DNA of 64,000 nucleotides from Echinometra lucunter (taxonomy: Eukaryota > Echinodermata > Echinoidea > Camarodonta > Echinometridae). The notes below the pieces were generated by a model. The model made no database searches. It was not told where the DNA came from and saw only the letters and a program-made list of their open reading frames with translations. Of this stretch, positions 13,041-25,989 are shown piece after piece. The DNA is taken from assembly GCA_029962745.1 (NCBI GenBank), contig CM057157.1, positions 28,726,732 to 28,790,731 on the forward strand. Reading direction: 5' to 3'. Position 1 is the first letter of the stretch. Every line of letters begins with the position of its first letter. The position numbers were made by a program, and so were the translations under genes.

Positions 13041-16000
13041 TCATAAGTAAAGACTTGCAGCAAAGACGATGTCCCTCTTGATTTTGACGATTCCTGTTGT
13101 GAAAAAGTAGACAATTACTATTTCTCAAATACAAGTGCAAAACTATGTGTCATCACATTGAATACATTTCAGTTTAAGAATGCTTATTTCTTGCACTCAT
13201 TTGGAAAAAAACACACCCCACTATATCTGTAGTAGCTAATCTTTTAGCCACGACATTGCTGCATAATGGTATTAAACCTGTTGATCATAATATGATTATA
13301 GTATAATACACATTTTCCATAGAGCCCAACCCATAACAGGTCACAGTATTCAATGAGTTCAGAAACATAATGTAAAGGTAATAGACATAACACCAATGAA
13401 AACGAAATGGGTTAGGAAACTTGACCCCTGCAAGTTTTTCCCTTTCACACAATTATCCTAAAGGGTCCCTATACCCAAGATGGTTTATTTTTGTTTGTTT
13501 TGTTTTCCAGCCAAAAATGTCTATCAAAATAGTGTAGCACACAATAATGGGTTTTTTCATCTTCAATGTATATCATTCCACTAGATCGCCTTTGTCTCAT
13601 TCGACTTTAAACCTATCATTTTTCTATTTCTCCCCACTGATAAAAGCTAGAGATGTATGATCCATATTAAAAAAATCACAATTTTAATTTAATGTAAGAG
13701 TTACCAAAGTTCTGATATTAAAGAAAGTTAATTTTTACCTTGCTAAAAGTCATATAATGCTTATAAAATCGTGAAAATAGACTATCATACGGTTCAAATT
13801 AAACTATCAACACAGGCCATGTGCAAAATCTGAAAAAATCGGGTTGAAAATAGAAAAATGCATATTAAGGTTTTGATTTTTTGATGCTTTCTTTTTTTTT
13901 TAATGGCAAGAATCGTTAGACTTTGACTTCAACTTTTGAAGTTGTCTTAGCTACCTGTAATGCCATACAAACTTTCTATGTTTTATCATACAAAATCAAC
14001 ATTTCCCCATTTTTCAAATGCTTCATGAAGAAATAATCTATACAGTCTGATCACTTAATCTTTCCCTCTTCTTTTTGCCTTTGCGTTTAAATTATCACCC
14101 ACAGAATGTGAAAAGATTTTCTCCTTTCCTTTTGTTTGTCCAAATTTGTTGCAGTTGTGCCCACTCCATTTGATTACAGCACCGGGACCTGGGCCCCATT
14201 TCATAAAACCTGTTATCAGTAACAACTGCCACATTTCTATGACAATTTGCTCTCAGCCAATCAGATGCAAGGATTTCAGTAGCTTATAACAGTTACTGCA
14301 ACTTGTTATTGATAACAAGTTTCATGAAACGGGGCCCTCACACTGCACCTACCTTCAGAAAATTTGTTCTCCAGCTCTGTGTTTCCAATGGCCTTGGCCG
14401 CATGGCACATCTCCTTCATGAGTTCCTCCAGGCGTCGCATGCAGCGGATGATGCTGCCCTCAAAGGTGTCGGTCATCTTACAGATCTGGGAGAAGGACGA
14501 CCCCGAGGCCCAGGCGTAGACCACCTCCATCAGGGTGGACTTGAAGGACATGACGTAGTCCTCCTCGTCGATGTCCAGCTTGGCCTCCGTGCTGACCTTG
14601 GCTATCCTTCGGGCAGTGTCCTGAAGCAAAGGGAAAGCTTTATGCTTATATTTACTTTTTTTAAAAGTACCAAGAATATGTACAAATTCAAAGTATCTGG
14701 CACACTCTATACCATTATTTCAAGAACTGAAGATTCTTAACATATTCCAGCTTAATTATTACTTTCGTGCGATATTACTTTTTAAACATAGAAATGGTGT
14801 TTTACCTCAAAGACTATGTAATATGTTAACTTTGTATACTTCTGTACATCAGTATAATACCAGAAGTGCAAGTATCTATCATTTGTGGGCTGTAAATAAG
14901 GCTTTTATTTCTTTCACTTTTAGACACAAAGCACCAGTCATATGGAATTCCTTACCAAATGAAATTACATCAGTCATTTTTTATAAAAGGGCAATTCCAT
15001 AAAATATGTACGTCCCACCCACTATTTGTGGAACTTTCCTGAAATGATTCGTCTGAGCTTTGTACTGTAGTTCATATGAAAAAATGTAACACTCTCAAAT
15101 TATCATGGCTTGAGTAGTTTACGAAGTGAAATAAAAATGGAGAGTCGGACGTACAAAAAGGTTGATCATTTTATGGAATTGCCCAATAGCTTCAAGAGGA
15201 AATTAAAGAAATTCCTTTATTTTATGAATTTTTGCCAAACTTTTGTCTAGGGTTGTGCAGCTTTGTATTTGTTTGTTTTTACACATCTTTTAAACTTCTG
15301 TTGTTGTACATGAGCTGTTTGTTAATTCCTTTTAATACTCTTGCCTGTCTATTTTCTATATGTAAAGGGGACTCTCTTGACAAGACCATCTGGTCTGTTT
15401 ATGGTACCCTTAATCCCATGAAAATTATATGAATCTGGTTTTAACTTTGTACATGACATTGTATTATACTATCTATTCAGACTGTAAAGGAATTATTTTA
15501 TATATATGTATACATTTTTTTTTATTGGAATTGAATAAATTTAATTGAATTGAAAGTATTATATGAATTAACCTGTTGAGCATGATTTGATTTCGGTAAA
15601 CACACAATCTCCATAGATCTTAGCCCAAGTTATCTTGGGCGTAATGTTCAACGGGTTAAAAATTGTAGCTGCATTAATATTGCACACATATCCATCCCAG
15701 TGGATGCTCAAAAGAAAAGAAAAACATGCCTTCGCTATCGCCCTGGGACCAGTTTCTCAATTGTTATAAGTCTAGGGTTGTGGATATCCTACTGAAATGC
15801 CTGTTAATTCTATAACACATGTTCTCTATGGGCTGTCCAAGAACTTGACTAATGACGATCTCAAGAAAAAGGCCCCTGCCAGCCTATGCCCCTTTCAAAA
15901 ACTTGGATGTGCCCATGATACATGTAGCATCATGCCTCAAAGGAGAGCTTTTGCAATTGTCAGTTGTTATATTCCTACAAGCACATGCAGCTGTAACATA

Positions 16001-19000
16001 AAAGCCATTCTACATATGTCAGCAATTATTTGACTTCACAATCACAGGAGAAAATGGCTCTTGAAATCTGGGGGGATATTGTACCAAATGAAGAGAGATA
16101 TTAAAGATGATGCACTTTGTATTTGAAGCATCTTTTAAAGCATTCGCAGCTGGGAGGTGGAGAAAAACTTGAAAACACTTTCAAAGCATCTACATATCCC
16201 TAACATCTCAATAGCAATCTCTATAGCAAGCAATTTCTCTCTGCATTCTACAGTTCCACTTGCAATCTGCTCCATCTGAACCCATTGCCTACCTGAAGTT
16301 GTCGGAGAGCTGTTGCCAGTTGGCTGGTGAGTTTGGGAGTCTCCTTGCTCTTCTCTTCGAAGACAAAGCAACTCATCAGGGTGACGCACTCCTCAGCAGT
16401 CAGGGGGTTAAACAGACCGTTGAAGATCATCTCTGTTAGGACAAGCTCATCAGCACTGTACAAACATATATTATTCATTTATTTATTTATTCATTTATTT
16501 ATGTATTCATTCATTTATTTATTTATTCATTCATTTATTTATTTGTTTATTCATTTATTCATTTATTTATTATTCATTTATTTGACATTTTGAAATACAA
16601 GAACAATACAGAATAATATGCAAATTATAGCATTTACAGAAATGTACATGATAAATAAAGGACCTGGATCAGAGTTGATGGGGCTGCCTGGGTTTGGAAA
16701 AGGTTAACTAAATTACCATGACCCACAGGTCTTCCTTCCTACACCCCTTTAACTCCATCCAGGTCAGAATAAGACAATTAAAAGAAAAAAAATGGCAACA
16801 CATTAGGTGCAAAATGTGACATGAATATTCCGTGCAATATCTCATTCAAACTGATTTGTAAGGAAGGTCAAAATAATTGGTGTCACAACATTTGGTTCCT
16901 GGGACAACTGCTCCTGTCTTAATTTCTCTGTAAACATAGGGTTAGGGATGGGGTTGTGACAGGGGTTTTGGTTCAGAATAATGTGAAGATAAGGATTAAG
17001 ACTAGTATTAGGTTTGGGTTAGGTTTCAGGTTTGGCTTCACATGCAGATTTTCATGGGAGCAATTGTCACTGGAGCAAATGTTATGGAACAGATAAAAAT
17101 ATTTATCTTTACAGAAAATTCAAATTAATATTTCTAAGTCTGGTACAAAGTTATAACCCAAGCTGAAAAAGACGCTCAAGTTCTGGGAAAGGTTAAAGGT
17201 TAAAAATAATTATGAGCGTAAGTGTCCAAATCATATGTCAGTACCAAATCATGCATACGTTTATGAAAGGGACTTAGCCAGCCAATACCAAGATTGGCTA
17301 AGTATTTTGTCTCAGCCAAGAACCCAATAAAACACACATATTTCTGACATAGTAAGTAAGGCACTGAATACTGGACGTGGAGCACAAAGTGTACGAATGA
17401 CTTTAATTTCTTTGTCTTGCTCACCTGCTTATCTCACAAGCAACACGACCCTTGGTCTCGATGACGTCTGCTGGGGTTGCAAACCCCATTCTCCTGATCA
17501 CCCTCTTCCTGCACTTGAGTTCATCCATCTGGATAACAGTCCTGGCTTTCTTCAACTCCCTCTTGGCTTCTCTGATCTGATCGGCAAGCTGTCAAAGGTC
17601 AAAGGTGATAATGATAAATCAATTCTGTTTTCAGTTTCCAATCAACATCAACACAAATCATTGCATTACTGATAGAGCACTCAATATCCAGGTTAGACAG
17701 TATCACAGTGGTTTAAAGAAATAGCATTAACAATTAGCACAAATGGAATAGAAGTTAATCAGCTAAAAAACATCCAATGAAGAAAAAAAGGAGAAAAATT
17801 GTAGGATATCATTTCACACTTGTGTTTCAGGGATGCAATATCAATTTTTAGAGCAAAAATAACAAACTAAACATATATCTTTTTATTTTGGCATGTGCAT
17901 CTTATAATTGGAGTTCGTGTATTTGAAAACATCTTTATCAACCCCACACCAGGCCCTATACAATTATGTTCTGTATTTAAACCTGACCAATCAAATTTTA
18001 GCCTTGTTATGACCATGGATCTCAAGGTTTGAGTACCGACGTGATACTAATGTCCTTTGACAAGATATGAATCTACATTCGCCACTCTCCACCCAGGTGT
18101 AAATGGGTACTGGTAGGAAGGAATTCCTTGAATGCTGTGAGCACTGGAATTGGGCACCTAGCTAAGCCAGGGTAATATTGAAGCACCTTGAGCACCTTCT
18201 CTGGTAGATATGTGTGCTATATAAATATCCAATATCATCATAATTATGAAAATATCTCTTGTTGAATTAACAACAATAATGATAATAATGATTAATAATA
18301 TCCCATTCTTACATAGCGCATATCACATTATAAAATAAAATAAAGTCTCTATTCACTTCAAAAGGACTTTGGATATCATTACCCTGGCTTTAGTTTGAGC
18401 AACTGTAGCACTTTATGCATTCAAAGGATATATCTTACCAGGAACCCACTTGCTAGTATTACACCTGGGTCAGGTGTGGCAAATGTAGATTACTGTCTAG
18501 CCAAAGGACATTAGTGCCATGGCAGGGATTTGAACCACGTACCTTCTGGTTATCAAACAGTCCAAATAAGGGTAAATAGTGAAATGAAATAAATAATACA
18601 TTGAACTTACCTGTGCTTTCTTCTCATAAAGACCATAGAGCTTCTCCAACTCTGGATTCGTATGCAGCGTGTGTGAGTACATTCTCTCTTCAAATGCCTC
18701 CACTTTCTACAGAAATTAACAAAAGTTTTTAAAATAAAAAAAAAGAACACCTGCAATTAACCCATAGCAGTACACCATCTCTTTTTTAGTGATACTTTTG
18801 TAGTATCTTTTGATCCAGAATATATACTAGGAATTACACATTATACATGAGCAGAAAGAGGAAAAGTTCCTGAAAACTATGAGTCCATTTCCAATGCAGT
18901 GTGCCGTGCTTGAATAAGAGTGATTAAAATGTATTCTCTAAATTGGCAATGCAGAGAAGAGTACATAATCACTGTTCTTGTGTACATATAGGCAATACAA

Positions 19001-22000
19001 GGTATTTCTGTTGAATTCTTACATTTTGCAATTTTCATTCACACTGCTTCATATCATATACACTTTGATTTTTTCAAGTGATGTAGGAGTGGAAAATACA
19101 CACAATTGTTACCAATTTGAGGAAAAGCCGATTGATTAAGCCCTATAGAAAACTCTGTACTCCAACATGTTAAAAGTTTGTTCATGAATTTCACGAGTGA
19201 CAACTATTCTGTCTACCAGAACTCAAGTTTATCTTAAAAGAAAGCATCATTTTCAGAATATCACCAGGGAGGAGATGAGAAAAAAAAAAATAAGGCATTC
19301 TCTCACCTCTACCACTTTCTTGAGAGCATCATCCTTGATACCCATATCTTCTACTGGATCTAAGAGGGGAAGACCATCTGGGAATCTTCTCTGCACTTCC
19401 TGCAAGATGGATAATTCAGAGATGAAATTATCTAATCAAATAATTTGGCATAAATTTCACTGATATTTAGATAATTTGAATGATTAAAAGATGAAATTAT
19501 CTTAAGATAAAATTATCTCATGAAATATTTCTTAGGCAAAAATTTAACTGATATTTAGATGATTTGGATAATTAAAAGATAAAATCATCTCATCAAATAC
19601 TTCTTGAACATGAAAGTTTAGTTTTCGTGACATGTTATGACAGAAATGTGTTTCACCTTCTCTCTCATTCGGTTGAAATCTATAACATGATGAATTACAG
19701 GTAAGCTACAGACATCATGCATGTTTCACAATGGTTTGTCAAAAAATGTAAGGGGTTAGTTCATTCTTTAGGTCAAAAATTAAAAAAAAAGACAATTTGA
19801 CAATTTAAATACAACAAATAATTCATGCTTTCTTAATCATCAAAGATAAAAGCGTCTCCAAATCATCGAACTGAATTTAAAAGAACGAATATTATGAAAA
19901 TTTGAGAAAATATAATGAAAATCCTGCATAGATACCTGAATTGATTTGCCCACGCTCTGTCTGTTGTCCAGTGGCCTGAGGTCTTTGGGTAAGTACACTC
20001 GGACACTACTGATCTCAGTGATCAGGTGAAGCATGATGGGTACAACCTACAAAACAACCAACCAACCAATCGTAATCAAGAACAATTTCCTATAGATCTG
20101 TTCAGTTTGGGTACTGTTTTTTTATGCTAATGTTCAATGGGGGGCTTCAAGCATCCCTAGCGAATACACGAACATCTCAATGCATCTAACTCACTGCATA
20201 ACCCAATGAATCATTTTTTCTTCTTTTTGGAAGCCCCCCAGTTATGGCTGACATAACTACAGTGTTCTGAAACCGAATGTGTCTATACTCTAATGTTAAA
20301 TCATTAAATACACCCAACTACATCTTAACTGTTAACACAAAACCATACAAAGCAGTGATACATGTATGTACCTCACACTCAATCATACTGAAGTTGATTT
20401 TTATTTGTAAATTCATCTCAAACTGTGCAAAAATATCACACAGTTTTCATCAATAACATCATTTAGTGTTAAAAGTCCTTTTTTTTAAGTTCAATTCCAA
20501 ACAATGTCATCCATAATTTTTGACAGAACTGGATTTCTGTACAATAAACAAACTCTAAAAATGTACATATAAAACCATGCCCAAGCAATCTTAGGATTTA
20601 TGTTCAGTTGTTTGAAAATGAAGAGTTTAAATGCAAAAACTGATTTTTGTCAAATTGAGATTGCAATTAAAGATCAAGGAAAATAAAGTAAATAAGAAAA
20701 TCTATGCTACTTACACCATAACTTCAACAATATACCTTTTTATATAATGAGCAATATATCATCTGAAAAGTATTATTTTGTACTATATGAATGTGACCTT
20801 ATATTAAAATTTTCAAAAATGGCATTTATTGGTTTTCGCATGTAACTCTTCAAATATTGCGGAACTTAATTACAAAACTAGCTTTTTCTTCAGGAAATAT
20901 ACTTTAATACTTCTTGATATTCTTGAAATTTGAAGACAATTTTAAAAGAAAGTGTAAGCTTACTGTCATCTCTCCTTTTTCTCCCTCCTTGGGAGGCTTA
21001 GCCGATTCCGATGCTGCATTCTTGATGCTCTCTTGGGAGCAGCTGAGGAGGACCTCTGTGATGTAGAGGGGTGAATCATCTTGGGGATTGTTCATCTTCT
21101 GGTTGGCTTTCCTCCGGAAGTTGACGACCACGCCCCATCCAAAGACATCATCACCATTCTTCACCTAAAGCACGAGGATCAAGACAGATACACATTATCG
21201 TATTCCTGAAATCAACAATTATCACAGAGTAACTTTCATGACAAGTTTTTAACTAGAAATATCACTGAGGGTGATGAACACCCTCGCCTCAACGTGTGTG
21301 CTTAATTTTACAAGTATTGCTCGAAAAATGAGAAAGTAGTTCGATTAGCAATATTTCCCCCTGATTCATTGCCACAATATGCCATTACCATGGCTACACA
21401 GTTTCAGACACATTAAAAAAAACATGCCTTGTACATCTTCACAATACCACTGTGTGTGCCAAATTTTATGAGCATTGCTCGAAAACCAAGGAAGTGGTTC
21501 GATCCACAAGATTTGCAACGGACAGACCGAAAGACCGACTGTACAATGATTTCTATATACCCCCTTCAAAGTTCGTTTGGCAGGGGTATGATGATTCTTT
21601 CATTGTCAAATAGGACATGAAATACCTTCTTAAAGAATAGCTTTCACAGTAAGGTTCCCCTTTTCTTTATCACGAATCAAAAGCTCGCACTTACTCGTCA
21701 GAACACTTTGTTACACATCCAAAATAAATGCTTCAGCAGGATTTACCACTCAAGACACAGCAGGGCCTATGGCAGCTTTAAACACACTATAGGGCATCTT
21801 GACTTTCTTTGATCATTGCAATAGTAAGTTTTCTCTAACACGTTCAATGGAATTAAGGAAAACTAATTACACCAACCATATAATGTAAGAGGTAATACAA
21901 TAGTTTGACTACGAAATTGAATTTCAGCATTTCAAAGTTGAACCCAAACTTTGATTCCTCACCAAGGCAGCTGCTAACGGCATCTGATAAGGTTTCTCAC

Positions 22001-25000
22001 ATGCTCTCTGACGCCAAGCCACCTAGGTCCAACATCAGCACAGAAGAAACCACCCCAAACAAAGACCTTCGCCACAACCAGACTATCTACATCGTACAAG
22101 CTAACAAGGGCAATGCCACTGTCGTCATGGACAAACAAGACTGTAGCAACAAGATTCAAGACTTGCTAGTTGACTCAAGGACCGACTCCAAACTCAAAAG
22201 AGACCCAACTGCCGCAGCTGAAAGAAGGAGCAACCAGAAACTACTCTCTTTTCACCGATCAAACGCGCTATCCAGACCACTGTACTTTCAACTCCAGTCA
22301 TCCGACGCTTGTCCCATCCTCTTTGGCCAGCCCAAGATACACAATCCTCTCACTCCAGTTTGCCCCATCATCTCTACTCGAGGATCCTCATGCTGCAACA
22401 CAGCTGGACATCTGGCAACCGTACGACAACCACTTGCAGGCTTCTCTGAACACCACATTACCCATTCCCAGCACTTCATAGATGTCATCTCCAAGACCCA
22501 AATCAAGGCCATAATATGCTGTTACCATGGCATCGCAGTTTTGGACACATTTAAAAAATATGTCTTGCACATCTTCACCACAAGACCAATGTATGTCTCA
22601 AATTTCATAAACATTGCTCAAAAAATGAGAAAGTAGTTCAATCCTCAATATTTCCCCAATTTATTGCCATAATATGCCGTTACTGTGACAACGCAGTTTC
22701 CGACACATTCCAAAAATATGTCATGTGCATCTTCATCCCAAGAACAATGTGTATGCTAAATTTCATGAGCATTGCTCAAAAACCGAGTTCCATCCACAAG
22801 ATTTGCAACGCATAATCACTGGAGATAGACTTTTACACTGGGCTCGGCCTTTCTGTCCTGTCTCTGAATACTTTCATTTATGTACCTTTTCATGTTTATT
22901 CTTTACTGTCACCTTGTTTGTCATATTTGTCATTTCTTATGCAGTGTTTTGATATTTGTATAAACTTGTTTACCTTTGCATGTTTTTCTTTTTTTCATGA
23001 AAGTATTGAATAAATGAACTTGAACTTGAACTTGTAAGTAACTCACCTTGACCATCCTGCCTGGCTGCATGAATGGCAGACAATATTTGGGCTTGGTGAT
23101 GAAGCCTTGGATGTCTTTGGCAAGTTTCTTGAGTTGCTGTCTGATCTTGTAGTAGGATTCCACGCTGTCCTCCTGGGGTATCGTCATAGTGTTGTATTCT
23201 TCCTCCAGCTTCCGAAGCTCTGTATCACAATAGAAACAATGGTATCAAATATATCAGAGCTACTAAAAGCAAGGAACCATAGCACTCTACAAATTAGGAG
23301 AGAACAGACCCAAAAAAAAAAAAAAAAAAACAAGAAAAACATAAACAAGAACAAATAGAACAAAAATAACAATACTAATAATATATATATATATATATTT
23401 AATAAAAATACTAATAATAAGATCTAGGACGGCAGGGAGGAGAAGTACATTTCAAGGAATCTTCTGAAGTGGTGAGACAAGCTATTTCTCCAATACAAAA
23501 AGGGAAGTTGCAGTACATATACAATTCATGTTGATGAGCTTTCAACACCAACTTTGTTAAATCGTCAGAAATACTAGAAAGAATGATATTTCTTGGTATG
23601 AAGAAGTCTGTGAGTCAGTCTTTCCATTCCTGATATGATGTCGATTGGCTAGAAGAGCCACTAAGGAACCTAATCTATATGACCTATCACTTTGCATGCC
23701 ATGCTAGTAATATGCAAACAACATTTTGGAACAGGGCAGGTCCCTGTGTTGATGGATGCAGTCATCGGACATTCCAAAATATTAGAAATGGTCAGTCAGT
23801 TATGAGATTTTTGAGATTTGGATGTTGGAAAATAGCATTGAACACGGACATACTGAAGTATGTCCCTGTTCAATGCTATTTTCCAATTTTGCAGTACCAA
23901 ACACCTATTCAGATTTGGAGGTGTTGTGGCAAAGTTGGTAAGAGACATTTAATCCACCTTCGCCGCACTCTACCCATGTGCATAAATGGGTACCTGGCAC
24001 TGCTAGGGCAATAATGATAATTCATTGTAAGCATCTCGAGCATCCTTCGAGGTGGATATGTTGCACAGTGTAAATATCTTCCTCATTATCATTATCATGG
24101 GATGAAAAAACTAGGACGTGCTGGACTTCTTTTTTTTCAGACTTACTCTCAAAGAGTTCAGGAATGGCTGTGTAGCTCTGGAATTGAAAGAAGGACCTCT
24201 CCAGCATGTACTCGGGATTGATGCCTTCTACCCTCAAGAGGTTCATCACCATGTTATAGGTCAGATGGAAAGCACTGTTCAGAGGGTTTGGCTGACCCTG
24301 CAAAGGTTAAAAGTCAATACTTGTAGCAATTGGTGCGCAAAATGTTTATTTGTAGTTACATACTATTTCATCTACATTAAGGTGGGTAACTTTTTTTTTT
24401 CAAAATTACATGACAACCATTGGAACAAAATGAAAACAAGAGACTATGGGGGGTCAAACACTCTCTTGCATTTTCTGTGCGCTAAACATGACACTAATTC
24501 TTCCCGAAATTTGTTAATAGGGAGCTTTAGATATGCGACGCAGCTCAGACGACGCGGTATCTTGGCAAAAATGTAGTTGTGCGCATGCGCGAGACAGCTC
24601 TTTTCCAGTCCATCCTGCATCGTCTGTTTACACGACGGTTCTGGGACCAGTTTTACCGTCCTCCCCAATACACGACACGAAACCTTTGTTGACCCTTTTT
24701 TATGACGTAACAATGGTTCATATTTGAGCACGCGCTCTGTTTGATTACTGCGCTCATACGCGTCCTCCCCAATACGGGACGCAAGACCGTTTTATGACGT
24801 AACAATGGTTCACATCAGGTTCACATCTGAGCATGCGCGCTTTGTTTGAATGTACTGCGTCTTCCCCAAATCTAAAGCCTCTTTGCAACACGACGTGAGC
24901 AAAGAGGAGAACGTAAGTCAACTCAGCAAGATACGTCGTCTGAGCTGCGTCGCGTATCTAAAGCTCCCTAATATGATTCTTGGTAATGTGAATGAAATCA

Positions 25001-25953
25001 AGTATTTCATTACGCTTATACATGCACTCCTCCTTTCAGTTCATGAGAAGCTTCCACAGGAAATGAATTTCTTTAGTCAATACAGAGGCATAATCTGCTT
25101 TCTTTTGGTTTTGTACCAAGAGCCTCTGTAGCTATTCTGTTCCTTCAGTAAAATCAAATTAACCCATTTGTGACAGAGGTCCACATTCTGTGGTTTGGCC
25201 TAATATCTTTTGATGCAAAGCCCTAAAAATCATAGAAATACATGAGCAGAAAGAGCTAAAAATTCTACACAAACTGTGCCCATTTTGGTTGCGTCAATAT
25301 TTACTGTTTGATGCTGAAATTTTTTTAAAGGAAAATAAGCATTAAAATCCTTAAATTGGCAATGTGATAGAAAGTTTAAAATCAACGTTTTCCCCTGCAA
25401 ATTGGCAACTTTCTGACTTATCATAATTTCTGTCAATTTATATTCATTCCAGATACATGAATGTTTCATGAGAAAAATGTAGCAATAAAATAAAAATGTT
25501 GGTGTTGCTATTTTGAAGAATAAAAGCTGATCAAATTAGGTTTTAAATAATTCCTGTCTTGAATGGGTTAAATAATGTAACGGCTATCTGTTCTACCTGT
25601 AGAATGTCCTTCCCGACACCAGGACTCATCTTCTCATCAATCATGAGGATGACGATACCCCTATCATCAAGGCCACGCCTTCCTGCACGACCACTCATCT
25701 GGATGTATTCACCGGATGTGATCTGAATAGAGCAAAGAGAGATGACTACTTGATAAGACTGACCTCCATCTGCTACATGTACACAAAGTATTTAGCTTGC
25801 AGATACTGATCATCTACCACCATTCACTAATTATTATCCACTAGGAACTACTGTATAAGCTAATATTTTAGCGTACAGATATTTTAGCGATTTGGGACAA
25901 GTTTGACAGTTTTTCAGCTCATACAGTAGCTAAATCACACATCACCAACCTCT

Positions 25954-25989
<36 letters not shown>

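Noticed and set aside
14303..14740. 145-codon plus-strand frame
   Set aside because: It is the antisense of MTR4 exon 21 plus a transposon end; the minus strand carries the conserved protein.
17588..17610. DR1 site (AGGTCAAAGGTGA) at an MTR4 acceptor
   Set aside because: A single imperfect match overlapping the acceptor region; could easily be chance.
24118..24576. 152-codon plus-strand frame
   Set aside because: It runs antisense through MTR4 exon 13, intron and into a TIR element; composition is not protein-like.
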